64,000 nucleotides of DNA from JAEYZS01 sp964469265 (GTDB taxonomy: Bacteria > Bdellovibrionota > Bdellovibrionia > Bdellovibrionales > JAEYZS01). The DNA is taken from NCBI GenBank assembly GCA_964469265.1, contig CAYXYF010000003.1:41159-105158 (forward strand), written 5' to 3'. The notes beneath the pieces were generated by a model, which was not told the origin of the DNA, ran no database searches, and was given only the letters and a program-made list of their open reading frames with translations. Below are positions 1 through 9,365 of this stretch, in pieces. Made by a program: the position numbers and the translations under genes. Numbering within the stretch: the stretch's first letter is position 1; each line of letters starts with the position of its first letter.

Positions 1-705
1 GAGATCACATCAGACAATAGCATTCAAGATCCATTTGTGAGCCTTTCTTATAGATGGAGAAACTGGAGCATCTCACAAAAAAATATCTTGAATTTAATTA
101 CAGATATTAATGGTCGCTTTAAATATGAGTTTTTCCATCCATCCGAGTTCTTGTCCACGGACAAAATACAACTTAGCACCTTTGGTGTGAGCGCGAATAT
201 CTATGAGCGCGGAATTTTATTCCTCTTATCTTTCACTAAAGAGCAGATATCAGACATTCTAAAAGCCCACGGGTATGATCCCAATTACCGCCCAAAGCCT
301 CCAAGAACAGGGACAAAAATCAGGGACGCTGCTGAAAGAGAAAAAATGCGGAATGCCCGCTTTCATAGATTGTGTATAAAAATGTTTGAGCAATTCAAAA
401 ACGCGTACCACGCAGGTGATGTTGAAGCCACGGTAAAATACATGTCAGAATTTGTGACTTTTGCTGAAAAGCTTTTGCCAACCCATGATTTCTATAAGTT
501 ATTTGGCGGAGAAGATAATATTTTTGTTCGCTCTCATGTTTATGGCTTCAGGGCGGGTGATGAAAAAGAAGATAAGGGTCTTTCTTCGCACACGTTAGGT
601 CGAATCGGAAGTGAGAAAGGCTCTGGTCCTCTTAAAGATATTCAAATGAAGATTGGTGTTACTGAGAGCGAATTTTTTATTTATTGGTTGATGAACAGGA
701 TATAA
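1..705 (+). CDS. Hypothetical protein, 5' end outside window
   Basis: I do not recognise this gene. The frame is open from base 1 with no stop, and the first in-frame start inside the window (GTG at 37) has no clear ribosome site, so the gene most likely begins upstream and this is its C-terminal part (about 234 residues). The visible part is soluble, has no signal peptide or membrane segment, and contains a basic Pro/Lys/Arg stretch (around YRPKPPRTG) followed by a predicted helical region and a Gly-rich tail. Its stop lies one base before the start of the secreted subtilase, so the two are probably co-transcribed. Nothing visible indicates its function. Confidence 0.6.
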   Translation, partial: EITSDNSIQDPFVSLSYRWRNWSISQKNILNLITDINGRFKYEFFHPSEFLSTDKIQLSTFGVSANIYERGILFLLSFTKEQISDILKAHGYDPNYRPKPPRTGTKIRDAAEREKMRNARFHRLCIKMFEQFKNAYHAGDVEATVKYMSEFVTFAEKLLPTHDFYKLFGGEDNIFVRSHVYGFRAGDEKEDKGLSSHTLGRIGSEKGSGPLKDIQMKIGVTESEFFIYWLMNRI

Positions 706-706
706 G

Positions 707-3460
707 ATGAAGCTTTTTTTATTCATAACTTTAGTTTCAATGACCGCGTTTGCTCTTGAGCCTTCAAGAGGAACTCCTGCATCCAATGATACATTTAGCA
801 ATTATCAATGGGGACTCTATAACCACGGTCAAACTCTTTACCGAGACATTGACGATATTCATCCTGTTACTGTGCAGTCCAAACCTGGCTTTGATATTCA
901 GTGGAAGGAACTCCAAGAGCTTCTTCAAGGGAAAAATCGAAAAACGACCATTGTAGCAGTAATTGATTCGGGAATTTCAACAACTCATGAAGATATTAAA
1001 GATAATGTCCTAGAGGGATTTAATTTCACAGCACCTAACGAGAAGTTAGAAAAAAATGTTTTAGATGACGTCGGTCATGGAACTCACGTTGCAGGTATTA
1101 TCGCATCCCACATATCAAATACTAAAGGAATTGCAGGTGTTGCAGATAATATTAAAATCTTACCGTTAAAGGTTTACGGGAACAGAAATGAACCTAGCCT
1201 TGCCAATTTTGTTGGTCGAGTTGCTAAGGCCATTGACTATGCCGTTGATCAGAATGTCGATGTGATCAATCTCAGTCTAGGCTGGCCTCTGGCAATTGAT
1301 CTAGAGGTTGTGCAAAAGGCAATACAACGTGCAATTGATCGAGATATCACCGTGGTCGCAGGAGCAGGTAACGATGGCCACGGACTACGGGTAATTCCAT
1401 GTTCTTACGAAGGTGTCATTTGCGTAGGCTCTACGGGGTTAAGCGGAGATATTCCAGGCTTTTCAAACTATGGCGGGCAAGTTGATATCATGGCACCAGG
1501 TGAAGAGATTTTAAGCTTATGGCCGCCCATGCTGATGCCGCAAAACTTCGGTCTACGACAATACAATATCTCATCAGGAACAAGTCAATCAGCCCCATTT
1601 GTGAGTGCCGCAGCTGCAATTTTAAGATCCTTATTTAAGAATATTTCGGCCGATGAAATCAAAGCTAGGCTTTTTGCGTCGACCAAAAATGATCTTACTT
1701 GGGATCAAAAGTATGCATTAAATGGTTTATTACAAATTGCTAATGCTATTAAAATAAAACCGCAACCTGTGGTGCGGCCGATTTTAAAAAACTTGGACCA
1801 GGTTTTTGTAAATGCCAATACAAAAGAATTTAAATTTACCTTACCTATTAAAAATTACTGGAACTCTGCTGCGCAAGTCACGATTCGTCTCATACCCAAC
1901 AGCTCTAATGTCTCTTTTAAACAATCCTCATTCCAACTCGGAACACTTAATAAAAGCAAAAGGGCTACTTTAAGTATTTCTGGTTACGCTAAAGATTTAT
2001 CAGAGAATAACAAACTGACTTTCACAGTTGAGGTCATCACCAATGGCATAACTTCAAAGTATCAGCATCAAAGCACACTTGCTCTAAAGACAGAGCATCT
2101 CACTGAGATGCTTCGTTTTGCGAACGTTTCTGAACTCCTATCTGTAAGAGACTATGACACTGAAGACCTAGATGCGGAATTTTACTCTCAAACTCAAGCG
2201 GATGAGGGGCTGACGATTTCTTTATACCGACTGGACGGCTCTCAGTTAAAAGTGTCTGGAACCTATTTTATTAAAAACGGATATCTGCTGTTTCCGAATG
2301 TCGGGTTTGTAAGACGTGATCTAAACAATGACGGAATCCCAGAATACTTTGTGACCGCTATAATCAAAATTGGAGATGAAATGAGTATTAAGCATTTCAT
2401 TTTTAATCAAAACTTAAGGCTACAAGAGGGTGAACGCTCCATCTGGAACTTTGTCGACCAGGGAATTCTACTGAATCAACAAAGTTTGCATTTTGTAGAT
2501 TGGAACTCAGAGACTTTCGGACCTACGGCGCTTCCGATATTTTGGTCCCAAGGACAAATTCCTGAAGCCGACTTAAACCCTGATCCTTTTGACCGAATTA
2601 CACAGGTGAACAAGGGGATTTATTATTTTATGCCCACACTAAAGGAAGGCAAAGTTGAGCTCAAAACGAGACTTTTAACCAACGAATCTCGGATGGGCAA
2701 AATCAGAAAGCAAATCAATGCTCAATTTGATGAGGAAATTAGTTTATTAAACTTTGATATTTTTGGTTCATATGTTGAAGTGTTTTTTAGTAGTGGGGTG
2801 GCTGCGAATCTCAAATATTATTTGGCGACGTTTGACATGAATAGCGATGATATTGCAATCAAAGCGTTTGATCTTCCGCCAGTGGATTTGCGCTTCCATA
2901 TGGTGAGATCACTTGGAGACCACCAAGTCAGCTTTTTTGGAATTTATAAAAACGATACGGCAAGGCTTTTTATCTTAGACACTCGAACAGCTAGGGTTCA
3001 AGACTACAAGCTCATATCCAACAGTGCTCAGAATGGAATTGTATCGCTCTTAAATGTCCACGAAGACTCCAACTCTATCAGCGCATTAGTTGAGGGCGTT
3101 GAAAGCTTTATCCTTTATACTATCGATAAAGCAACGGGGAGCGTGAAAACATCCATTGATCCCATCAATCGTTTTAGCTATCTCCCAGGCCAATTCTTCA
3201 CCGATATGCTGTTTCCAGTGAAGGTGATAGGTACAAAGGGTGCAGTTTATGTGGATTCCTCTAACATAAACTCAAGAAACGTTCACACCAGCACCGCTAC
3301 AGACGGAATGATTAAAACGCCAATCAAATGGAGCCTAGAACTTGCAGAAGGCTGTAAATCTCTCACTCCAAGAAAACTCTACGCCAAGGATCAAAACATC
3401 TCCTATATATTCCTCTGCCAAGAAGGCGAAAACCACACCCTAAAAACCTACCAACTCTAA
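707..3460 (+). CDS. Secreted subtilisin-like (S8) serine protease with large C-terminal region
   Basis: A 917-residue exported protease. The N-terminus (MKLFLFITLVSMTAFA) is a Sec signal peptide. The S8 catalytic domain spans about residues 75-345 and shows all three motif blocks: Asp87 in VAVIDSGIS, His124 in GHGTHVAG, and Ser293 in SSGTSQSAP, with the oxyanion Asn222 in AGAGND. It should therefore be active. The remaining ~550 residues are beta-rich; residues ~370-460 look like an Ig/CARDB-type fold, and a later DLNNDGIPEYF stretch resembles an FG-GAP/VCBS-type calcium-binding repeat. The C-terminal part may anchor the enzyme or bind substrate (inference). A 24-nt hairpin repeat follows the stop codon and probably terminates transcription. 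Such proteases are abundant in predatory bacteria, but its substrate cannot be told. Confidence 0.93.
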   Translation: MKLFLFITLVSMTAFALEPSRGTPASNDTFSNYQWGLYNHGQTLYRDIDDIHPVTVQSKPGFDIQWKELQELLQGKNRKTTIVAVIDSGISTTHEDIKDNVLEGFNFTAPNEKLEKNVLDDVGHGTHVAGIIASHISNTKGIAGVADNIKILPLKVYGNRNEPSLANFVGRVAKAIDYAVDQNVDVINLSLGWPLAIDLEVVQKAIQRAIDRDITVVAGAGNDGHGLRVIPCSYEGVICVGSTGLSGDIPGFSNYGGQVDIMAPGEEILSLWPPMLMPQNFGLRQYNISSGTSQSAPFVSAAAAILRSLFKNISADEIKARLFASTKNDLTWDQKYALNGLLQIANAIKIKPQPVVRPILKNLDQVFVNANTKEFKFTLPIKNYWNSAAQVTIRLIPNSSNVSFKQSSFQLGTLNKSKRATLSISGYAKDLSENNKLTFTVEVITNGITSKYQHQSTLALKTEHLTEMLRFANVSELLSVRDYDTEDLDAEFYSQTQADEGLTISLYRLDGSQLKVSGTYFIKNGYLLFPNVGFVRRDLNNDGIPEYFVTAIIKIGDEMSIKHFIFNQNLRLQEGERSIWNFVDQGILLNQQSLHFVDWNSETFGPTALPIFWSQGQIPEADLNPDPFDRITQVNKGIYYFMPTLKEGKVELKTRLLTNESRMGKIRKQINAQFDEEISLLNFDIFGSYVEVFFSSGVAANLKYYLATFDMNSDDIAIKAFDLPPVDLRFHMVRSLGDHQVSFFGIYKNDTARLFILDTRTARVQDYKLISNSAQNGIVSLLNVHEDSNSISALVEGVESFILYTIDKATGSVKTSIDPINRFSYLPGQFFTDMLFPVKVIGTKGAVYVDSSNINSRNVHTSTATDGMIKTPIKWSLELAEGCKSLTPRKLYAKDQNISYIFLCQEGENHTLKTYQL

Positions 3461-3461
3461 G

Positions 3462-3485
3462 AGGTACGCCGTACCTTTTTGTCTA
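3462..3485 (+). repeat. Dispersed 24-nt hairpin repeat, copy 1
   Basis: AGGTACGCCGTACC followed by TTTTTGTCTA. The first part is an inverted repeat (GGTACG, one base, CGTACC) and the T run gives it the form of an intrinsic terminator. It starts 2 nt after the TAA of the subtilase gene and lies in its sense orientation. Identical copies are at 5129-5152 (minus) and 24840-24863 (plus). Confidence 0.8.
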
Positions 3486-3493
3486 TCCGCGCG

Positions 3494-4138
3494 TCATTTA
3501 AGCTCCCTTTTTAGCAGCTGCGAAACAAAAGGGAAGGCCGTACCTTTTATGATTTTTTGGGCTTCTTTTTCGGATAGTTCGTTGGCTTCTTTTACTAGGT
3601 CTTCAAAGATTGTTTCCGTCGCGCCTATCGCAAGTGATGGGAAGCTTGAGTCTTCTATTTCGCCGCAGGCAATAATATCAAAATTTTGCCATAGTGGCCT
3701 CATCGCTTTTTCGTAGGTCCGCGCAAGGTACTTGCCTTGGAGATCGACCGCCTCTTTGAGTTGCTTGGTAGAAAGGGGAGAGTCCATTTTTAAAGTTTCC
3801 AAAATCTCAGTGGATTCTGGCATCCAATTTTTTTGTTCTTTTGTTCGTGAGAGTTTATAGGCAGCTTTAAAAAACTCTCTTGAAAAGAACGTAGCCCTGC
3901 CGAAAAGCCATTTACTATAAACGACCTCTTTTGAACTTGAGAGTTCTGCGCGCAAGTGCCAAAGCTTTGCAACGCGGTCATCTCCATACTCATCCCATTC
4001 CCACCGCATTTCGCTCCGTGGATAGAGAACTTTCCAAATGGAGTTGTACTCTGGTTTTCCTTTGATTGGAAATACCAACAACATTCCGTGTTCATTAATG
4101 GCATTGATAGCTTTAGTTTTAGCGTTCAGCTTTTTCAT
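3494..4138 (-). CDS. AlkZ-related-like protein (tentative)
   Basis: A 214-residue soluble protein without signal peptide. The order of conserved-looking blocks is WHLRAELSSSKEVVYSKW, GRATFFSREFF, then a C-terminal helical part with PLSTKQLKEA. This resembles the short AlkZ-related family (winged-helix proteins distantly like the YcaQ/AlkZ DNA glycosylases), but I recognise it only weakly and no catalytic residue can be named. It starts 8 nt after the metallo-hydrolase gene with AAGGG upstream of the ATG, so the two form an operon. Near its 3' end the coding sequence contains 12 nt identical to part of the neighbouring hairpin repeat (GCCGTACCTTTT, about 3538-3549), which may be chance or a repeat remnant absorbed into the gene. 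Confidence 0.7.
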   Translation of the reverse strand: MKKLNAKTKAINAINEHGMLLVFPIKGKPEYNSIWKVLYPRSEMRWEWDEYGDDRVAKLWHLRAELSSSKEVVYSKWLFGRATFFSREFFKAAYKLSRTKEQKNWMPESTEILETLKMDSPLSTKQLKEAVDLQGKYLARTYEKAMRPLWQNFDIIACGEIEDSSFPSLAIGATETIFEDLVKEANELSEKEAQKIIKGTAFPFVSQLLKRELK

Positions 4139-4146
4139 AATAACCC

Positions 4147-4971
4147 TTAAGGATTGCTATTAACTGGTGTGCTCTGCGGAAATATATCGACTTTGTTCCA
4201 ATGTCTTTTTGGAATATGTTTTTGTAAAATCGTTTTTGCATACTCAACGGAATATCGACTTGAAAGGTGAGTGAAGACAATCTTTTCGCCTTTAAATTCA
4301 TCTAGCCTATCGATGACTTCATAAAGGTGAATATGTCCCCATTTGCGAGCATCGTCTACGGACTTTTTCGTATCCCAATAGGTCACTTCCATAAATAAAA
4401 CTCTACTATTTAGAACCTCAGAGTTTGCTTTCCAAAAATCCATAGTTGTGTCTCCTGTGTACGAAAAAATCGGTAACGAAATTTCTTCCGTCAGTTCTTC
4501 GCCACGGCTTTTGATATCTAAAATTTCTTTCTGAGACAAATTTGCAAATTCTTGTTTTAATTTGTGTCGAGTTTCAAAAATCGTATAACCTACAGAAGGA
4601 ATTCTGTGGAAAGTTTTAAAAGGTTTAAAGTAATGATTATTGCCTAATCCGTACTTAATACCTGGTTCAACAGGCAAAAATTCAAATGTATATTCATGAC
4701 CATCAATTTTAAACCACTCCTTCATCACATTCTTTAGCGGCTCAACCATAACCTCAGGCATATAAAATGTTGCAGGCGGTGCTTTAATTAGCGCTTTTTG
4801 TGAAATGATATAAGGAATCCCTGCCGCATGATCCATGTGCGCATGAGTTATTAAGAAAGTTTTTGGACGAGCTAACGGCTGAATGCCTTGAGCCACATCA
4901 ATTGTTACTTTAAGTTCTGGAAGATAGAGACTTGTGCCAATACCTGCAGCGGACACGCCCTGCACATGCAC
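4147..4971 (-). CDS. Metallo-beta-lactamase-fold hydrolase, ribonuclease Z-like
   Basis: A 274-residue MBL-fold protein. The zinc-binding signature HAHMDH is at residues 43-48 (ITHAHMDHAAG), a further metal Asp is likely in FSYTGDTTMDF near residue 173, and a final His lies in FTHLSSRY. The arrangement resembles tRNase Z-like phosphodiesterases, but the usual exosite arm is not evident, so the substrate (tRNA 3' end or another phosphodiester) is uncertain. The start is GTG at 4971, chosen because AAGGA lies 7 nt upstream. It is the first gene of a two-gene operon with the AlkZ-like gene. Confidence 0.85.
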   Translation of the reverse strand: MHVQGVSAAGIGTSLYLPELKVTIDVAQGIQPLARPKTFLITHAHMDHAAGIPYIISQKALIKAPPATFYMPEVMVEPLKNVMKEWFKIDGHEYTFEFLPVEPGIKYGLGNNHYFKPFKTFHRIPSVGYTIFETRHKLKQEFANLSQKEILDIKSRGEELTEEISLPIFSYTGDTTMDFWKANSEVLNSRVLFMEVTYWDTKKSVDDARKWGHIHLYEVIDRLDEFKGEKIVFTHLSSRYSVEYAKTILQKHIPKRHWNKVDIFPQSTPVNSNP

Positions 4972-5087
4972 ATCGCAATCCTTCCAATCGCTATATTTAA
5001 AGTAATGAGAATAAATAGCTCACCTCCGAATTCCTTAAACTATATCAGCATTTAGAGAGAAAAGTTAGGCGCCGGAAAATTTACATA

Positions 5088-5112
5088 AAAAAAGACACTC
5101 CGAAGAGTGTCC
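5088..5112 (-). terminator. Intrinsic terminator after the POT transporter gene
   Basis: Perfect 7-bp stem (5094-5100 with 5105-5111) and 4-nt loop. Read on the minus strand the hairpin is followed by seven T residues. It lies about 40 nt beyond the transporter stop codon, downstream of repeat copy 2. Confidence 0.8.
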
Positions 5113-5128
5113 TTTTATAACGCGGTTC

Positions 5129-5152
5129 TAGACAAAAAGGTACGGCGTACCT
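5129..5152 (-). repeat. Dispersed 24-nt hairpin repeat, copy 2
   Basis: Identical on the minus strand to copies 1 and 3. It begins 2 nt after the TAA (5154-5156) of the transporter gene, exactly as copy 1 does after the subtilase gene. A strong conventional terminator follows, so this copy is either a second terminator or has another role, such as 3'-end RNA processing or stability. Confidence 0.8.
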
Positions 5153-5153
5153 T

Positions 5154-6518
5154 TTAGAGGTTTCCGATGGCGCGTCTTAGTGGCTTGTTTAAGATAAAGA
5201 AGATAATCCCTGTTCCGATACCTAATGCTGCAAGCATCATGAAGAAGCTATCATGGGTCATCTTTGTGTAGAATGTTCCAAGGAAGCCAGTCATGTAGTT
5301 TCCAAAGAAACTAGACATAAACCACATACCCATCATTGTAGAAACGATCGGTTTTGGAGAGACCTTTGTGACAAGGGATAAACCAATTGGTGATAAGAAG
5401 AGTTCACCCATTGTGAATGTCCAAGTTGTAGCCATTAGCCAGAACACACTTCCACGTTGATCAGCCGGCACCACGAGAGCTGCTGCAATCATAATGATGT
5501 AAGCAGCACCACAAAGCACACAACCAATACCCATCTTTGTGACAGAGCTTGGCTCTTTACCGTGCTTGTTCTGCCAGCCCCAAACCATCGCTAAAAGTGG
5601 AGCAAAGATAAATATAAATGCTGGGTTAAAGGATTGATACCAAGTGGACGGAATATTGATCCCGAAGAAAGTCCAATTTGTTTTATCCGTTGCCCAAAGC
5701 TGAAGGGTGTTTCCTTGCTGTTCAAAAATCGCCCAGAAAGTAATATTTAAGAAGCAAAGGACACCGAGGGCCCACACTCTTTGCCACTCATCTTTTGTTA
5801 ATGGACGTTTTTCTACTTGCTCATCTTTTACGATCACGTCATGCGGGACAAGATCACTACCTAACCAGTAAGTGATCAACCCGATGATCATGCCGACACC
5901 TGCGGCACCGAAGCCCCAGTGCCATCCGACCATTTCACCTAAAGTTCCACAAACAATAGGAGAAAAGAAAGCACCTAAATTAATTCCCATATAGAAAATT
6001 GTAAATGCACGGTCACGTCTTGGGTCACCGTCGGGATAGAGGTTACCAACTTGAGTTGAAATATTAGGTTTAAATGCTCCGTTACCCAAAACAATGAATA
6101 AAAGAGCTAAAAGGAACATTTGCTCTGATGCCATTAAGAAGTGGCCAATGGCCATCAAAATACCACCGAGATAAACAGTCCGATACTGTCCCAAAACTTT
6201 ATCTGCTAAGAGACCACCAAAAAATGGAGTGAGATAAACAAGTCCCGTATAGATTCCATAAATCTGAGAACTCATTTGCTGAACGTTCATATCACCAAAC
6301 ACACTAATAAGGACGCCCTCTAAAGCCGTGTAGCCCAAAACCGTCTTTGCACGCTCTGGTTCAAACAAAAGATACTTTGTCATGTATAGAACAAGAAGTG
6401 CTCTCATCCCGTAGTAAGAGAAACGCTCCCACATCTCGGTGAAGAACAAGACGAACAAACCTGCTGGGTGCCCTAAATACTCTTTACCAGACAATTTCTT
6501 GGTGACGTAACTTTTCAT
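5154..6518 (-). CDS. Proton-dependent oligopeptide transporter (POT/PTR2 family)
   Basis: A 454-residue inner-membrane protein of the major facilitator superfamily with about 12 hydrophobic segments. It imports di- and tripeptides with protons. The family signature ExxER is present in helix 1 (TEMWERFSYYGM, Glu28, Glu31, Arg32), as is the PTR2 block around FTIFYMGINLGAFFSP. The ATG start has GAGAAGGAA about 6 nt upstream. Single gene with its own terminator. Peptide uptake fits an organism that secretes proteases (subtilase upstream, trypsin-like enzyme downstream), but co-regulation is only an inference. Confidence 0.93.
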   Translation of the reverse strand: MKSYVTKKLSGKEYLGHPAGLFVLFFTEMWERFSYYGMRALLVLYMTKYLLFEPERAKTVLGYTALEGVLISVFGDMNVQQMSSQIYGIYTGLVYLTPFFGGLLADKVLGQYRTVYLGGILMAIGHFLMASEQMFLLALLFIVLGNGAFKPNISTQVGNLYPDGDPRRDRAFTIFYMGINLGAFFSPIVCGTLGEMVGWHWGFGAAGVGMIIGLITYWLGSDLVPHDVIVKDEQVEKRPLTKDEWQRVWALGVLCFLNITFWAIFEQQGNTLQLWATDKTNWTFFGINIPSTWYQSFNPAFIFIFAPLLAMVWGWQNKHGKEPSSVTKMGIGCVLCGAAYIIMIAAALVVPADQRGSVFWLMATTWTFTMGELFLSPIGLSLVTKVSPKPIVSTMMGMWFMSSFFGNYMTGFLGTFYTKMTHDSFFMMLAALGIGTGIIFFILNKPLRRAIGNL

Positions 6519-6689
6519 AGTAAATTCCTTCTCTTAGGATTGGTTGCAAAGAATCTTGATTAATCCTCTTTGCGCTCTCTATCAACAAAACATTCGGGTA
6601 CTGCGTAATGTCAAATAATATTTATACGTTTATGTTTGCCTTAGATAAGTGAATTTTAGATTCTCACTAAGAATATCTAAGGGGGAACA

Positions 6690-7649
6690 ATGAAATTATT
6701 AATGCTTTTAATAGCTGTTACTTTAACAGCTCCAGCTAATGCCAATGCCCATTGGGGAAATTGGCCAGAACAAATCTACAATTCACTCAGCAAAAATGTG
6801 CCGATGCTATCTGGCCTCGATGCACGCTATCAAATTGGTCCAGAGTGGGGGAAAAAAGTAGTCACAAAAGAGTCACTGAAAAATCAAAATGAGGCATTTC
6901 AAATCGCCGCAATTCAAACTGCAAAATTTTCGTTGATGTTTGGTTCGGGGACAGCTTTTTATCTTGGTAAATTTAATGGTGAGCACGTGATGGCATCAAA
7001 CTACCACGTTATTTCTTCTGAAAGCAGTTGTCGAGCTGGACGGGCTACTTTCACAATGCTCAATAAAACCTTTAAATGTAAGAGGTTTTTAGGCTCATGG
7101 TCTGACGTTGATTTTGCCCTTATTACAATTGAGGTACCTGCAGCACAAGAGCATCTTCTGGAAGGTAAAGGAAGAAACATGGCGTTTCATACCGTGCCTT
7201 ATAAGGGGCAAAAGCTTTTAACTATTGGTCATGGGACTGCTAATAATCCAAAGCAAATTCTTGTAGCAAACCAAGATGACGACTGCATAGTTTACTCAGA
7301 AACAAATGACATTCGCTTCATGGCAGATCCTGATGATCTCAACCCAGGAGATTATGAGGTTTGGTCTTTTGCAAACGGTTGCGATGTATCCCATGGTGAT
7401 TCTGGCTCGGCGATGGTAGATCGCGTGACGGGCGATATTGTTGGAATTATTTGGACGGGGAGAGTTCCTAAGGACAAAAAAGTTCAAGACCCTCAGTACC
7501 TTGATGAGATTTATTCAACAAACAGTGAAGATGTTTGGAAGCAACTTTCTTACGCAGCTCCGTCTGTAAAAATCAAAGAGGTTCTTATGGAAGCCTCACA
7601 TGGAATGGATATTGACACCAGAGAGACTATCAGACAAATTCTACAATAA
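6690..7649 (+). CDS. Secreted trypsin-like (S1 family) serine protease
   Basis: A 319-residue protein with Sec signal peptide (cleavage near ANANA-HW, residue 20). The chymotrypsin-fold triad can be placed at His106 (ASNYHVISSE), Asp141 (SDVDFALI) and Ser238 (CDVSHGDSGSAMV), so it looks catalytically intact. Cys residues at 114, 130, 199 and 231 could form disulphides in the periplasm or outside. Start ATG at 6690 with AAGGGGG about 5 nt upstream. Its TAA overlaps the ATG of the glycosyltransferase gene by one base, implying translational coupling, although the two functions are not obviously linked. Confidence 0.9.
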   Translation: MKLLMLLIAVTLTAPANANAHWGNWPEQIYNSLSKNVPMLSGLDARYQIGPEWGKKVVTKESLKNQNEAFQIAAIQTAKFSLMFGSGTAFYLGKFNGEHVMASNYHVISSESSCRAGRATFTMLNKTFKCKRFLGSWSDVDFALITIEVPAAQEHLLEGKGRNMAFHTVPYKGQKLLTIGHGTANNPKQILVANQDDDCIVYSETNDIRFMADPDDLNPGDYEVWSFANGCDVSHGDSGSAMVDRVTGDIVGIIWTGRVPKDKKVQDPQYLDEIYSTNSEDVWKQLSYAAPSVKIKEVLMEASHGMDIDTRETIRQILQ

Positions 7650-8770
7650 TGTCCGACACAAAAAATATTCTCAGCCTTTGCTTATCGCCCTCAGAAGGAG
7701 GGCTTGAGCTTTATTCTGTAACAGTCGCCGACTTTTTTAAAAAAGAAGGCTACACCGCGTTTGTTGGTTGTCGACCAAGAAAATTTATTGAAAAAAAGGC
7801 GAAGGAAGCCAACCTGAAAGTCATAACCTTTTCAGGACGCGACTACTACTCTCGAAAAAACAATAAACAGCTTAAAAAATTTATTAAAGACAATAATATC
7901 GACGTCATCTTTATTAATCGCCTTAAGGACCTTTGGCTGACATACTTTCTGAAAAAGAAATTTCCTCACGTCAGAGTCATTGGCTTCACACAAATGTTTG
8001 TAGATTATCCGAAAAAAGGAATGTTCCATCGGATGATTTACGGAAGCCTTGATCATCTCATCACGCTCACAAACATTCAGAAAGAACATCTGTTGCAAAT
8101 GCTCCCAGTGCCACCCGAAAAATACGTTGTGATTCCGAATGGTGTGGATACTTCGAAGTTCCAACCTGAACCTCAGGATTCAGATCTTCGAAGAAAAACG
8201 AGAACTTCCCTAGGCGTTGAGGGCGGTAATGAAATTCTGGTGGGCTTAATTGGTCGCTTTGACCGTCAAAAGGGCCAAATGGAGTTTATAGAAGCCGTTA
8301 AAAATCTTAAAGATAAACACAGCAACGTAAAGTATGTTTTGGTCGGTGCAGATACTTACGGTGAAGAACCACTTCAAAAGAAAATTTTAAGTGAAATTAT
8401 CTCAAATAACTTAAACTCAGTTATCCAAGTTCGTGGATTTTCAAATGAAGTGCAAAATATTATGAAGGCTTTAGATGTGTTTATCATGCCATCTTACAAA
8501 GAGACCTTCGGCATAGTTTTAATTGAAGCCATGGCCTGCGAAAAAATTTGTATAGCGACCAATACAGGTGGTCCCGTTGAAATCTTAGATAACGGCAAGT
8601 ATGGCTTATTGATTGAACCTAAATCCGCTGCTGCCATCGAAGAAGGCATTACGGAGGTTGTAAACAACTTATCGAATTACCGAGAAAAAGCAAAGCTTGC
8701 GCGTAAAAGAGTCGAAGAGCGCTACCAATTAAAGGATGTCTTTCAAAAGATTAAAGAGCTTACGGTATAA
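7649..8770 (+). CDS. GT4-family glycosyltransferase
   Basis: A 373-residue cytoplasmic GT-B enzyme. The N-terminal domain has a glycine turn (SPSEGGLE) and the C-terminal nucleotide-sugar domain shows GRFDRQKGQ (202-210) and the family E-x7-E motif (Glu285 to Glu293, in YKETFGIVLIEAMA), followed by TNTGGPVE. Likely acts in lipopolysaccharide or surface polysaccharide assembly; donor and acceptor are unknown. Coupled by a one-base TAATG overlap to the secreted protease gene. Ends 4 nt from the convergent outer-membrane-protein gene. Confidence 0.92.
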   Translation: MSDTKNILSLCLSPSEGGLELYSVTVADFFKKEGYTAFVGCRPRKFIEKKAKEANLKVITFSGRDYYSRKNNKQLKKFIKDNNIDVIFINRLKDLWLTYFLKKKFPHVRVIGFTQMFVDYPKKGMFHRMIYGSLDHLITLTNIQKEHLLQMLPVPPEKYVVIPNGVDTSKFQPEPQDSDLRRKTRTSLGVEGGNEILVGLIGRFDRQKGQMEFIEAVKNLKDKHSNVKYVLVGADTYGEEPLQKKILSEIISNNLNSVIQVRGFSNEVQNIMKALDVFIMPSYKETFGIVLIEAMACEKICIATNTGGPVEILDNGKYGLLIEPKSAAAIEEGITEVVNNLSNYREKAKLARKRVEERYQLKDVFQKIKELTV

Positions 8771-8774
8771 GAAG

Positions 8775-9365
8775 TTAAAACTGATAACCGACGCCTAAAA
8801 GAATATTGGTCATCTTGGCTTCGGCGTCCTGAGTTCCACCAAAATATTGATCCATTCGAACCTCAGCATTTAAAAACCATCTTTTGTGAAGCTGATAATC
8901 TAGCCCTGCAAAAAAACCATACCCAATGTAATTGGTCGTTAACACAATCACAAACTCTCGCTGCCGTACTGCAAATCCAATGTATGGACGCCATAGCTGC
9001 GATATTTCAACAGAGAGTGGACCTACTTCAGTTCTTTTATAGCCTGCGTATGTCACAGGGTAATACTTAATGGCCGCATCAATACCAATCGAAGTATCAC
9101 CACCGAATCCGTCAGACTTTAAGTAATTATAGGACGCACTGGCTGCAACGCTATCTAAGAAGCAGTATTCCACTCCGAAAGAAAAAGCGCCAAAACCTGA
9201 AACCGACCCTGAACGTGCATTCGAGGTCGCAGAAAAGTCATAGGTACCAGCTTGAAACAAAAATCGCGCTTCACGCTCAAGGGAGTCGCCATAAGCCAAA
9301 CGACTCAAGCACAATACGACCAATAGTACTGCAATGTTATGCGGCTTTAACCTTAGTTGAATCAT
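8775..9365 (-). CDS. Outer-membrane beta-barrel protein, last gene of the motor-like operon
   Basis: A 196-residue protein with signal peptide (hydrophobic VLLVVLCLSRLAYG) and alternating beta-strand pattern typical of an eight-stranded OmpA/OmpW-like barrel, ending in the aromatic GVGYQF that the Bam machinery recognises. The start lies inside the last 29 nt of the FliF/FliG-like gene, so it belongs to the motA-motB operon. Inference: it could be the outer-membrane partner or exit of the motor complex. Function otherwise unknown. Confidence 0.8.
   Translation of the reverse strand: MIQLRLKPHNIAVLLVVLCLSRLAYGDSLEREARFLFQAGTYDFSATSNARSGSVSGFGAFSFGVEYCFLDSVAASASYNYLKSDGFGGDTSIGIDAAIKYYPVTYAGYKRTEVGPLSVEISQLWRPYIGFAVRQREFVIVLTTNYIGYGFFAGLDYQLHKRWFLNAEVRMDQYFGGTQDAEAKMTNILLGVGYQF

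Noticed and set aside
3538..3549. Fourth copy of the 24-nt repeat
   Set aside because: Only 12 nt match and they lie inside a coding region; the inverted repeat is not complete.
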